Positions 42,101-50,104 of a DNA stretch of 52,368 bases are shown piece by piece. Position 1 is the first letter of the stretch; every line of letters begins with the position of its first letter. Made by a program: the position numbers and the translations under genes. Where the stretch lies: positions 1 through 52,368 of the forward strand of contig NZ_FMZZ01000025.1 in assembly GCF_900101685.1 (NCBI RefSeq). Reading direction: 5' to 3'. Source of the DNA: Actinokineospora iranica (GTDB taxonomy: Bacteria > Actinomycetota > Actinomycetes > Mycobacteriales > Pseudonocardiaceae). The notes beneath the pieces are model-generated. The model did not search any database. It had not been told where the DNA came from and saw only the letters and a program-made list of their open reading frames with translations.

Positions 42101-44188
42101 GGCCAACACCTTTCCCTGGACCCGCCGGGCCTCGCCGACGAACCCGGATGACTCCGTGATCGCAAGAGACTCCCGGTAGCGGTCGGTTGCCGCGGCCGTG
42201 TCGCCGCTGGCGTGGTCGAGGTCGCCGATCGCCTCCAGCACCTGGGCCTGGTCGAACGGCCTGCGGTGCGACCGCATCACCGCCAGCGCCGCGTCGAGGC
42301 TTTCCCGCGCCTCGGAGAACCTGGACAGTCGGGTGAGCGTGCGGCCCAGCCACAGCCGCGCCTTGGCCGCGTTGTAGTCGTCCACCGGCTCCAGGCCTAC
42401 AAAGCCCGCCAATGCCGCGTCGAGCAGGGCCAGCGACTCGTCGGGCCCGGTCACCTTGGCCAGGTGCAGCCGCGCCAGCGCGAGCCTGCGCGGCACGCCG
42501 ATCTCTTCGGCCAGCGCGAGGTTGGCGCGCAGAGACGCCACGGCGTCGTCCTCGCGTCCGGCGGCGATCGCGGCGAGGCCGAGCGATTCCAGCGCGGTCG
42601 CCCGCAACTCGACCACGCCCGCGGCGTCGGCGGCCTCGACCGCCTGGCGGAAGGTCTTGTGGGCGCGGGCGCTGTCGCCGCCGTGCAGGTAGCCGAAGCC
42701 GAGCTGGGTCGTGGCCAACGCGAGCAGGTCGGCGCGGCCGAGTTCGCGCGCCGCGGTCACCGCCCGGGTGTTGACCTCGATGAGGTCGTCGGCGTGCTTG
42801 CCGCGCTCGTGCAGCGGCCACAGGGCCACCGCGAGCAGGCACACGTCGGCGAAGCGCGCGTCGTCGTAGAGCTGCTCGACCACCGCGCGCAGCGTGGTCC
42901 GCTCGACTTCCAGCCAGGCCGCAGGCTCGTCGGGGGCTGTGCCGTCGGTGCCGTCGGTGCCGTCCAGGTGCTCGCCGAAGAACGCCGTCAGCCAGCCGCG
43001 CAACGGCATCGCGGCGTGGCCAGCCGCGACCGCCGTGCGCCGGTAGTGCTCGACCATCCGGCCCGCGACAGCGGCGCTCTCGTCCGCGGCCGCCGCGGCG
43101 GCCTCGTGCGCGTGCAGCCGCACCAGGGCGTGCGGGACGTACCGCTCGTCCGCCGTCGACCGCAGCAGACCCGCCGACACCAACTCGTCCACGGCGTCTT
43201 CGGCGCCGTCCCCCAGCGCGGCCAGCAGGACATCGACGCCCACGTCGCCCATGCCGGGGTGCACGCCGAACGCCCGGTAACAGCGCTGCGCGGCCGGAGA
43301 CAGCCGCCGGTAAGCGGTGTTGAACACGGCCGTGACCGACAGGTCGTCGTCCCGGGACAGCGCCGCCAGCCTGCGCCGCTCGTCGCTCAGCTCGGCGACC
43401 AGCCGCGCGATCTTCCGCGTCGGCCGCGCGACCAGCAGCGCCCCGACCACGCACAACGCGATCGGCAGCCCCGCGCACAGCCGCACCAGCGCCTCGACGG
43501 CGTCGGGCTCGCCCTCGGTGCGCACGGTCCCGACCATGCGGCCCAGCAGCTCCCGGGCGGCGTCGTCGGAGAACGGGGCCAGGTCGATGAACGTCACCGC
43601 GTCGCGCACCGTGAGCCCGGACAGCGGCCCCGCCGCGGTCACCAGCATCACCGACGGCCCCGGCCCCGGCGAGAGCATCCGCACCTGCCGCGGCGTCATC
43701 GCCTTGTCGACCGACACCGCGACCCGCTTGCCCGTCGACCAGCTCCGGAACGCCGCCGCGCGGCCCTCCGCCGAATCCGGGATGGCCGCGGCGTCGACGT
43801 CGGCGGCCAGCAGGAAGTCCCGCAGCCGGGCGCTCTCCAGGCCGGTGTCGTCCAGCCCGCCGGAGAGGTCGGCGTGGAACTGCCCGTCCGGGAACAGGTC
43901 GGAATGCCTGCGCAGCCAGAACCGCGCCACCTCACGCTTGCCGACCCCCGGCGGCCCACTGAACACCAGGATCCGCGGCCCGGCCTGCGTCTGCGCGGTG
44001 ACCGCGGCGTCCGCCTCGGCCAGCACCCGGAGCTGGTTGGTGAAATGCGGTGTCGGCGGCGGAACCAGCCGGGCAGGCTCACGGCGGCGGCCGTGGAAGT
44101 GCACGCCCCCGGTCACCTGCCCCGCCTGCACGATGATCTCGGCGTTCCCGCCGACCACGTTCCGCACGGCGGACTCGTCACCGCTCAC
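42086..44188 (-). CDS. NB-ARC/TPR STAND protein with amyloid-like motif and degenerate P-loop
   Basis: 700 residues. Residues ~9-32 match an actinobacterial amyloid-signalling (BASS/RHIM-like) pattern: NVVGG then IVQAGQVTGGVHFH. An NB-ARC-like NTPase module follows (~50-330): the P-loop reads GPPGVGKR (residues 78-85), with Arg in place of the usual Thr/Ser, and the Walker B area reads VAVSVDKAM instead of LIVLDD. The GLPIAL motif (LCAGLPIALCVVGALL) is kept. A winged helix and then TPRs (~400-695) follow. GTG 44188 has a GGGGAGG ribosome site. It is divergent from the second GT-B-like gene and convergent (15-bp overlap) with the first. NTP hydrolysis is doubtful. Confidence 0.85.
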   Translation of the reverse strand: MSGDESAVRNVVGGNAEIIVQAGQVTGGVHFHGRRREPARLVPPPTPHFTNQLRVLAEADAAVTAQTQAGPRILVFSGPPGVGKREVARFWLRRHSDLFPDGQFHADLSGGLDDTGLESARLRDFLLAADVDAAAIPDSAEGRAAAFRSWSTGKRVAVSVDKAMTPRQVRMLSPGPGPSVMLVTAAGPLSGLTVRDAVTFIDLAPFSDDAARELLGRMVGTVRTEGEPDAVEALVRLCAGLPIALCVVGALLVARPTRKIARLVAELSDERRRLAALSRDDDLSVTAVFNTAYRRLSPAAQRCYRAFGVHPGMGDVGVDVLLAALGDGAEDAVDELVSAGLLRSTADERYVPHALVRLHAHEAAAAAADESAAVAGRMVEHYRRTAVAAGHAAMPLRGWLTAFFGEHLDGTDGTDGTAPDEPAAWLEVERTTLRAVVEQLYDDARFADVCLLAVALWPLHERGKHADDLIEVNTRAVTAARELGRADLLALATTQLGFGYLHGGDSARAHKTFRQAVEAADAAGVVELRATALESLGLAAIAAGREDDAVASLRANLALAEEIGVPRRLALARLHLAKVTGPDESLALLDAALAGFVGLEPVDDYNAAKARLWLGRTLTRLSRFSEARESLDAALAVMRSHRRPFDQAQVLEAIGDLDHASGDTAAATDRYRESLAITESSGFVGEARRVQGKVLALSAS

Positions 44189-44343
44189 CCGGCCTCCCCA
44201 CGCCCTGGCCCATCCAGCCCACCGTACCGAGATCACTACCCAAGGTCACACAGAACAGGAGAACCGGCGACACGCACTATGCTCGGCCGTCGTGTCTACG
44301 CCCCGGTTTCCCCTCGTGCTTGCCCTAAGATTGAAAGAATCGC

Positions 44344-44426
44344 CCGGAAGCCGGAAGCCGGAAGCCGGAAGCCGGAAGCCGGAAGCCGGAAGCCGGAAGC
44401 CGGAAGCCGGAAGCCGGAAGCCGGAA
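44344..44426 (+). repeat. heptanucleotide repeat CCGGAAG, about 12 copies, upstream of a GT-B-like gene
   Basis: Eleven perfect copies of CCGGAAG (44344-44420) followed by CCGGAA, which runs into ATG 44426. The array lies in the 267-bp space between the divergent STAND start (44188) and the likely GTG start (44456). It is in an open frame back to ATG 44279, so it could also encode an N-terminal RKPEAGS tail. A 7-bp period means copy changes shift the frame or alter promoter/leader spacing. The unit contains GGAAG, which resembles a ribosome site. Confidence 0.96.
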
Positions 44427-44455
44427 TGCGCGGACCGCCCGCGGAGGCGATCACT

Positions 44456-46078
44456 GTGGCTAACGTGCCGACGGACAGCGCGCGCTGGGACACGTTTCGC
44501 TGGAAGCGCACTGTCCTCGCGGTAGCGCGCACCATGACCTCCGCGATCCGCCTCCTGGAAGCCCTCTCCGTGTTCGCGGGCGACCCCCGGGTGCGCGTGG
44601 TGTTCACCGTGGACCCGGGCTCGGAGTTCTCGCTCGGCGTCGCGGAGCACCTTCGGTCGCTGCCCGCGCGCGTGGAGCCCTGGAAGACAGCGCGCACCAT
44701 GGACTGCGATCTCGTGATCACCGCGAGCGAGAAGGTCAACGTCCCGCACGCGGGCTATGTTCCGCTCATCGTGGTTCCCCATGGGATCGGCTTCCACAAG
44801 ATCGTGCCCGACGCGGACGGTCCGGAAGACCGGCTGTCCGGCTTGGTCACGCCGGAGGTGCTGCGCCGGGGGCGGGTGAGCCTCCTGGTGACCCATCCCG
44901 ACCAAGAGTCGCAACTGGCCGCTGTTTCCCAGGCGACGGTAGGACTGACCGTGCTGGGCGGCGACACCAGCTACGACGGCCTCTTAGCGTCCCTGCCGCA
45001 CCGCGACCGGTACCGCCGCGCACTCGGCGTCGCCGACCACCAGCGACTGGTGCTCGCGAGTTCGACCTGGCGCGGGCAGTCGCTGGTCAGCGGCCAGGAG
45101 CACCTGCTCGAACGTCTGCTCGGCGAACTGCCCGCCGACGACTACCGGGTCGCCGCCGTGGTCCACCCCAATGTGTGGACCCAGCACGGCGCGGCGGAGG
45201 TGCGCCGAATCCTCGACCCCGCCCTGCGCGCCGGACTGCTTCTCATCGACCCGACCGCGGGCTGGCACGGCACTCTTGTCGCCGCCGACGCGGTCATCGG
45301 CGACCACGGCTCGGTCAGCCTCTACGCGGCCGCCATCGGCAAGCCGCTGGTGCTCGGCGCGTTCGGCGCGGGCGAGGTCGTGCCCGGCACGCCGCTGGCC
45401 GAACTCGGCCGGACCGCGCCCGCGCTCGACCACGGCGAGCCACTGCGCCCGCAACTGGACAAGCTGATCGCGACCCACCTCCCGCCGTCCGGGCTGGCGG
45501 AGCGCCTGTTCGCGCGCCCGGGCGAGGCGGCCTGCCTGCTGCGGCGGCTGTGCTACCAGCGCATCGGATTGCCCGAACCCGCGCACGAGCCGCCCACCCT
45601 GGCGATGCCCGAGCCACGGCCTGATGTCACGCCGGTGTCGTCTTACCAGGTCGCGGGAAGGCTTACCGCGCCGCGCACAGTCACCCTGGACCGGTTCCCC
45701 GCCGCCGTGCGCGCCTACCGCGCGGCACCGCATCCCGACGAGTCGCGGCACCTCGCCGTCGGCCTCGGTGAACGCAACGTGCGGCTGTTCAACGACGCGG
45801 CGGTAATCGTCGCCTCTCACGGCCCGGTAGACCTGCCGTGGCTCGCGGAGACCCTGGCCCGCTATCCGTTCAGCCGTCTCACCGCAGGCCCCACGCTTAC
45901 CGGGTGCGCGGTAGCGCTACGGGGCGGCGGCAAACTGCTCGCCGACGGCGCCGAGGCGGACCCCGCCGCCGTCGGATCGGCCCTCTACACGCTCTTGGTC
46001 GCGGGAGAGGACCCCGAAGGCCCGCTCACCGTGCGCATGGGCGCGACCGAGTCCGTGGTCACGGTGCGCCGGGGCTGA
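44456..46078 (+). CDS. GT-B-like (CDP-glycerol transferase-like) protein, paralog 2
   Basis: 540 residues, paralogous to the gene at 40343 over its whole length: TVLAVARTMTSAIRLLEAL, IVVPHGIGFHKI, LLVTHPDQESQL, GDTSYDGLL, YRRALGVADHQRLVLASSTW, VHPNVWTQHG and ADAVIGDHGSVSLYAAAIGKP. The HGIGFHK and GDHGS blocks suggest a GT-B-type fold with a nucleotide-linked donor. GTG 44456 is chosen for the GGAGG ribosome site 9 nt upstream and because this gives the same N-terminus as the paralog. Upstream in-frame starts (44426, 44279) would add repeat-encoded residues. A TTA codon lies at 44984-44986. The 3' end overlaps the convergent STAND gene by 20 bp. Confidence 0.82.
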   Translation: MANVPTDSARWDTFRWKRTVLAVARTMTSAIRLLEALSVFAGDPRVRVVFTVDPGSEFSLGVAEHLRSLPARVEPWKTARTMDCDLVITASEKVNVPHAGYVPLIVVPHGIGFHKIVPDADGPEDRLSGLVTPEVLRRGRVSLLVTHPDQESQLAAVSQATVGLTVLGGDTSYDGLLASLPHRDRYRRALGVADHQRLVLASSTWRGQSLVSGQEHLLERLLGELPADDYRVAAVVHPNVWTQHGAAEVRRILDPALRAGLLLIDPTAGWHGTLVAADAVIGDHGSVSLYAAAIGKPLVLGAFGAGEVVPGTPLAELGRTAPALDHGEPLRPQLDKLIATHLPPSGLAERLFARPGEAACLLRRLCYQRIGLPEPAHEPPTLAMPEPRPDVTPVSSYQVAGRLTAPRTVTLDRFPAAVRAYRAAPHPDESRHLAVGLGERNVRLFNDAAVIVASHGPVDLPWLAETLARYPFSRLTAGPTLTGCAVALRGGGKLLADGAEADPAAVGSALYTLLVAGEDPEGPLTVRMGATESVVTVRRG

Positions 46079-48197
46079 GCCGCGCCAGCCTGGCCACGAG
46101 GTCGGTGACGTCGGCCCCGCCCTTCTCGTGGATCTCCAGCACCCGGCGAAGCTGCGCCCGCGCCCCGTCGAGGTCACCGGTCCGCTCCAAGACGCCTGCC
46201 AGCGCCTGCCTGGCCTCAGCCTCGTAAATGACGGCCCCACGCTGCTCAAGCACGTCAGCGGCCGCCCCGAGCGCGTCCCGCGCCGCTTCGGTCTCGCCTG
46301 CTTTCGCCCGTGCCACGCCGAGGCTGAGCAGTGCCCGAGCCGCCATCCGCTGATCGCCCATCCCGGTCAGGGTCTCGTGCGCCTCGGTCAGCAGCGGCAG
46401 CGCCCCGGCGTGGTCGCCTGAAGCATGGAGCGCGCGGCCAAGGAAGTAGGTCACCAGCGCGACGCCGCGCCACTCTTTCGCGGCGGTGTTGACCTCGATC
46501 GCCTGTCGGTAGGCGTCGACAGCCCCGGCCGGGTTCACCTTGTCGAGGTAGCGGCCAGTGAACTCCCACACCGACGCGACCAGAACCAGGTTCCCGGACT
46601 CGTGGGCCAGTTCCTTGGCCGTGTGCAGCTCCTCCTTCGCGCGTGTCAGCTCACCGAGGTCGGTGTACGCACGGGAGACCAGGCTGCGCAGCCGCGCCTC
46701 CGCGGCGGGGTTGCTCGCCAGCCGGGCGGCGACCGCGCCGAGTTCGCTCGACTCGACCCAGTCGGCCAGGTAGCGCTGGTTGAGATAGAGCGGCACCAGC
46801 GCCTCGGCGAGCTGCCAGGCCGTCTCGTGCCAGCCCCGGTCGGCGACGGCGCGCAGCACGTGCAGCAGGTTCGCGCGCTCCCGCACCTGCCACTTCGCGG
46901 CCTTTACCGAGCTGCCGTTAAACGGGTCTGTCAGTCCCTCGGTAAGCGCTGTCGGGTCGGCTATCCGGAGGCGGTTGGGATTCATCGTGGCCAGGTCGGC
47001 GAACACCGCGCGGGGAAGGTAGTGCCCCGCCACCGCGCGGACGATGCTCGCCTCCACTTCGGCGGGCTCGTCTCGCGCCGCGCATTCGCGGGCGTGCAGG
47101 CGCACCAGGTCATGGAAGCGGAGGCGGTCTCCCTCGACCTCGTTGAGCAGGTTGGCCTCGATGAGCCGCTGCACCGCGTCGTCGACGCCCCCGACGCCCA
47201 TGGCGGCGATCTCAGCGACGTCCCAGGTGATATCGAGGCAGGGCACGCACCCGAGGCGGCGGTAGACCATGGCCGCTTCCCCGGGAAGATTCCGGTAGAC
47301 GTTGTCGAACACCGCGGACACCAGTCGCTCACCTCGCCTCGCGAAACCATGCAGTCTGCGGCTCTCGTCCGCTAGCTCGCTCACTAAGTCCCCGATCCGC
47401 AGTCGGGGGCTGGCCACTAGCCGCGCGGACGCAACCCGGAGCGCAATCGGAAGCCCGGCGCACAACCGGACCAGTTCACGAGCCGTTTCCCGCTCGGCGA
47501 GCACCCGCTGCTCACCACACAGCTCTTGGAGCATCCGCACTCCGTCGTCCGGGCGCAGTGGCTGGAGCATGATCGGGTCCGCGCCGTTCAACTGCAGATC
47601 GACCAACCGGTCGTTACTGGTCACAACGACGGCGCTTCCTGGCGCGTTCGGCAGGAAGGGCAGGACTTGAGCGGGCTCGGTCACATCATCCAGGACGATC
47701 AGACACCGGCGACCTGCGATCTTCGTGCGGAACAGCCCAAGACGACCAGATGAAGACCCAGGGATGTGGTCATCCTGGACGCCGAGACCGCGCAGGCAGT
47801 CGGCCAGCGCGTCGCCGACGGCGGTGCCCGACTCTGTGCGCAAGGCAGCGTAATCCACATACAGCTGACCGTCCGGAAACTGGCTTGCGACAGCGTTGGC
47901 CCAGCGCAGGACAGTCGCGGTCTTACCGACTCCCCCGAGCCCGCTGACCACGCCGAGCCAGGCCGCGTCCGTGCCGCGCGCGATCAGCCGCGCGTCGAGG
48001 TCGGCCAGTTCCTTCCTCCGGTTCACGAACGGCCACGGGGACGCGGGCAACTGTTTCGGCACCGCCTTACCGGCGCCCGACATGATGTTCACGTCGCCGG
48101 TGAGCGAGTTGACCTGCACGACGTTCCCGCCCGCACCGGACACGACGTTGTGCACGCTCGGCTGCCCACCATGTCCCCGTGCGCTGGGTATCTCCAT
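46059..48197 (-). CDS. NB-ARC/TPR STAND protein with amyloid-like motif
   Basis: 712 residues from ATG 48197. Residues ~16-40 carry an amyloid-like signalling motif (HNVVSG then GNVVQVNSLTGDVNI). The NB-ARC module (~55-350) is intact: Walker A SGLGGVGKT near 85-93, Walker B CLIVLDDV, sensor-like VVVTSNDRL and LCAGLPIALRV. A winged helix (LRFHDLVRLHARECA) and C-terminal TPRs (~450-705) follow. The longer frame to 48410 adds a helical segment (LGELQHYLATIADSTMQYAA) but lacks a ribosome site. It has the same layout as the STAND gene at 42086, overlapping a convergent GT-B-like gene, so the two loci form duplicated modules. It likely oligomerises on sensing an unknown ligand. Confidence 0.87.
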   Translation of the reverse strand: MEIPSARGHGGQPSVHNVVSGAGGNVVQVNSLTGDVNIMSGAGKAVPKQLPASPWPFVNRRKELADLDARLIARGTDAAWLGVVSGLGGVGKTATVLRWANAVASQFPDGQLYVDYAALRTESGTAVGDALADCLRGLGVQDDHIPGSSSGRLGLFRTKIAGRRCLIVLDDVTEPAQVLPFLPNAPGSAVVVTSNDRLVDLQLNGADPIMLQPLRPDDGVRMLQELCGEQRVLAERETARELVRLCAGLPIALRVASARLVASPRLRIGDLVSELADESRRLHGFARRGERLVSAVFDNVYRNLPGEAAMVYRRLGCVPCLDITWDVAEIAAMGVGGVDDAVQRLIEANLLNEVEGDRLRFHDLVRLHARECAARDEPAEVEASIVRAVAGHYLPRAVFADLATMNPNRLRIADPTALTEGLTDPFNGSSVKAAKWQVRERANLLHVLRAVADRGWHETAWQLAEALVPLYLNQRYLADWVESSELGAVAARLASNPAAEARLRSLVSRAYTDLGELTRAKEELHTAKELAHESGNLVLVASVWEFTGRYLDKVNPAGAVDAYRQAIEVNTAAKEWRGVALVTYFLGRALHASGDHAGALPLLTEAHETLTGMGDQRMAARALLSLGVARAKAGETEAARDALGAAADVLEQRGAVIYEAEARQALAGVLERTGDLDGARAQLRRVLEIHEKGGADVTDLVARLARLSPGAP

Positions 48198-48697
48198 GTC
48201 CGCCCCGTCCCCGTGCGCCCCGTGATCGAGGGCCCACGCTACGCCCCACGCGTCCTGGCCCCGCCGACCTGATCTTCCTCGCAGGCGCGGGCGCGCGTCA
48301 ACGCCGCGCGCGGCGGTATTCCCTTGTCGGCGCGCCGCTATGTCGGCGGCATATTGCATCGTGCTGTCGGCAATGGTCGCGAGATAGTGCTGGAGTTCAC
48401 CGAGATTCACCGGATCGGGTATGAGTTCGGGGTCTTTGCATCCGCCGGGGCCGCTGATCGCTCCTGTTTATGACGGCCCACCGCGGTAGGGGGTCGGGAC
48501 CCTGGCGGCAGTGTGCCCACCCGCCCGCGCGCGGTCGCCGTTGCACGCCCTCGACCTGGGATTTCCACACCCAGGCCAGGCGATCCGACAGGCACACAGG
48601 GGGTGGGACGGGCCGGTGGACGGACCTCGACAATGATCATGTTCGGCCGGACTTCCCGTGTTGTGGAAATCGTTTTGTGTCCATCAGGATTCCGGCT
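48198..48697. promoter_or_regulatory. 500-bp divergent intergenic region
   Basis: It lies between the STAND gene (leftward) and the Fic-like gene (rightward) and must hold both promoters. The part at 48198-48410 stays open in the STAND frame and might encode an N-terminal extension. The AT-richer stretch at about 48630-48690 just before the Fic-like start is a plausible promoter. No operator or RNA gene was recognised. Confidence 0.35.
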
Positions 48698-49897
48698 ATG
48701 AATCACTCCAGGCCCGCAATGCCCGGGCTGTGGACTCCGGTGGCGGAGTCGGACCGAATCCCGGTCGAGTTGCGGCGCGAGGGCGCATTCACCCCGTACC
48801 CGTTGCGGACGAATGTGGTCTTGTCACCGCGCTCGGTCCGGGTGCTGGCCGACGCGCAGGAGAAGTTGGGGAGGCTGGACGAGGCGGCGCTGCGGCTGTC
48901 GCACTCCACGACGCTGGTCCGGCTCACGCAGGTGCGGGAGGCGCACCGGTCGGCCGCGGTGGACGGGGTGCCCTCGGCGCTGCGGGAGGTGCTGGCCTCC
49001 CAACTGCCCGGCGTGCGCAGGCGCAGCGACCTCGAACCCGGGATCGACCGCTACCTGCGCGCCAGCGACGTCGCGTTCACCGCGCTGCGCCAAGGGGTTC
49101 CGATCGACGTCGCGCTGCTGCAGACCGTGGCAGCCGCCTTCGCTGGCGAGGGCCACGCCCCGGAGCGGGTGTGGCGCACCGAGCACACCGCGATCGGCGC
49201 GGCCAGCGTCGGCGAGGTGCTGGTCGCCACGCCCCCGGGCGCGGCGGCGCGGGCGGGCCTGGAGCAGCTGGTGACCTGGGCAGCCGAGGACGACTACCTG
49301 CAGATCGTCGGGCGGATGGCGCTGGCGCTGTACCAGTTGGAGGTGCTGCGGCCGTTCGGCTTCGGCAACGGGCACATCGCGCGGCTGTTCATCGCGATGC
49401 AGCTCGCCAGAGCCGGGCTGGTGCGCGACCACCTGCTGCCCATCTCGGAGGTGATCGACAGCCGCAGCGCCGAGTACTGGTCGCACATCCGCCGCATCGC
49501 CGACACCGGCGACATCGAGCCGTGGCTGGTGTTCATCGGCGAGGCGATCATCACCGTCTGCGAGGCCGAGGTCCGGCTGATCAAAACCCTGGAGGACCTG
49601 CGCAAACACCTGGTCCAGACGCTGCCGAAACGCTGCACCGGCGTCATCCGCGACGTCACCGCGGGCCTGATCGACAGCCCCGTGACCAACCCCGGAGCCA
49701 TCGCCGACCGCTACGGCATCTCCATCTCGAAGGCGCACGACATCACCAACCGGCTGATGACCGCCAAGGTGATCACCCCACTGGACGACAAGACCTACGG
49801 CCGGGCATTCGTCTGCGAGGCTGTCCTACGCCACCTCACCCCCGGCGAGGCCCTGGCCCCGGACTCGGACGCCGCCATCACCTCGGGAGCCCGCTAG
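48698..49897 (+). CDS. Fic-fold protein with degenerate active-site motif
   Basis: 399 residues. It has a Fic/DOC N-terminal helical domain (~30-130, with REAHRSAAVDGV near residue 88), a Fic core (~150-290) and a C-terminal winged-helix part (NPGAIADRYGISISKAHDITNRLM). The expected Fic motif HPFxxGNGRxxR is RPFGFGNGHIAR at residues 218-229: the catalytic His is Arg and the phosphate-binding Arg is His. AMP transfer as known is therefore unlikely; a regulatory or altered reaction is possible. The architecture matches cell-filamentation/Fic-HTH proteins. ATG 48698 has only a modest AGGA upstream; ATG 48719 is an alternative. Confidence 0.85.
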   Translation: MNHSRPAMPGLWTPVAESDRIPVELRREGAFTPYPLRTNVVLSPRSVRVLADAQEKLGRLDEAALRLSHSTTLVRLTQVREAHRSAAVDGVPSALREVLASQLPGVRRRSDLEPGIDRYLRASDVAFTALRQGVPIDVALLQTVAAAFAGEGHAPERVWRTEHTAIGAASVGEVLVATPPGAAARAGLEQLVTWAAEDDYLQIVGRMALALYQLEVLRPFGFGNGHIARLFIAMQLARAGLVRDHLLPISEVIDSRSAEYWSHIRRIADTGDIEPWLVFIGEAIITVCEAEVRLIKTLEDLRKHLVQTLPKRCTGVIRDVTAGLIDSPVTNPGAIADRYGISISKAHDITNRLMTAKVITPLDDKTYGRAFVCEAVLRHLTPGEALAPDSDAAITSGAR

Positions 49898-49913
49898 CCC
49901 TGACCCCGGGGGG

Positions 49914-50104
49914 CAGCCCTCGTCGGGCGGGCCCCACCGCTCAGCGCCATCTACCCAGCGAACCCGCCCCACCACGCGCTCGATCGAACACCGCGGGCAG
50001 CCCACGCGTCAGTCCTCGTTGGGGACCACTGCTCAGCGGCATCCACCCAGCGAACCCGGCCCACCACGCGCGCTCGACCGAACACCCCGAGCCAGCCAGC
50101 GCGT
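49914..50104. repeat. imperfect 95-bp direct repeat downstream of the TPR gene
   Basis: Two imperfect copies start at 49914 and 50010; a third partial copy starting at 50105 is the last codons of the TPR gene itself (CAGTCCTCGT type start). Shared blocks include CACCCAGCGAACCC and CCACCACGCG. The repeat appears to derive from tandem duplication of the gene's 3' end. It fills the gap between the two convergent genes. Confidence 0.75.
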
